DNA from: an uncultured Bacteroidota bacterium
GTDB lineage: Bacteria > Bacteroidota > Bacteroidia > AKYH767-A > OLB10
Reading direction: 5' to 3'
NCBI GenBank assembly: GCA_903881665.1
Contig: CAIRUC010000124.1
Coordinates: 1 to 32,815 of the forward strand
DNA: 32,815 nt
This document shows positions 32,761 to 32,815 of the stretch, in pieces. How positions within the stretch are numbered: position 1 is the first letter of the stretch; every line of letters begins with the position of its first letter. Position numbers and translations under genes: made by a program. The notes beneath the pieces are model-generated. The model ran no database searches and was not told the origin of the DNA. It worked only from the letters and a program-made list of their open reading frames with translations.

Positions 32761-32815
32761 TTTGGATAGAAACTGGGTTAAGCTCAGGAGTTATTCATTA
32801 GTTATGTTTCTAATA

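Overview
The window is chromosomal DNA from a member of the Bacteroidota. Four things point there: secreted proteins ending in a type IX secretion (T9SS) C-terminal sorting domain, an Omp28-type protein, a RemB/Wzi-like outer-membrane barrel, and repeated TAnnTTTG promoter -7 boxes with almost no Shine-Dalgarno sequences. The DNA is AT-rich and even in style. I see no phage, insertion sequence, integrase or CRISPR array. I cannot place the genus.

Layout. 1-4155 (minus): two secreted surface proteins, the first cut by the window edge. 4475-8925: a membrane-anchored coiled-coil protein (+) converges on a very large outer-membrane barrel protein (-). 9061-10553: exonuclease III (+) converges, with a 2-nt gap, on an unknown protein (-). 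10727-16337 (+): an envelope/exopolysaccharide run of OmpA-type lipoprotein, secreted repeat protein (probable beta-propeller), RemB/Wzi-like barrel, Wzx-type flippase and thioredoxin. 16539-20809 (-): an unknown tail-anchored envelope protein, tRNA-Gln, a LysM lytic transglycosylase and a WecA/MraY-type sugar-phosphate transferase. 21022-22504 (-): a compact operon of B12-binding mutase subunit, crotonase and acylphosphatase. 22693-25500: a small XRE regulator, an orphan plus-strand terminator that implies an unannotated small transcript, and a T9SS Omp28-like protein. 25652-29362 (-): a giant NtrY-like histidine kinase with no regulator beside it. 29495-30726 (+): a biotin carrier protein followed by a Tat-exported Mn-type superoxide dismutase. 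30810-31733 (-): a PfkB-family kinase. 31956-32645 (+): tRNA-Asn with an unusual structured leader, then a small GIY-YIG nuclease gene, then a broken second copy of the tRNA 3' end.

How the genes fit together. Much of the window serves the envelope: wall turnover, glycan precursor synthesis and export, OmpA anchoring and T9SS cargo. The B12-binding subunit and the biotin carrier may both serve propionyl-CoA to succinyl-CoA conversion, though they are 7 kb apart and this link is inference.

The most unusual locus is the right end. The GIY-YIG gene lies between an intact tRNA-Asn with its terminator and a second, partial tRNA-Asn 3' end with a related terminator. The partial copy is interrupted by a perfect 18-bp palindrome. 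This looks like a small tRNA-targeting nuclease element or its relic.
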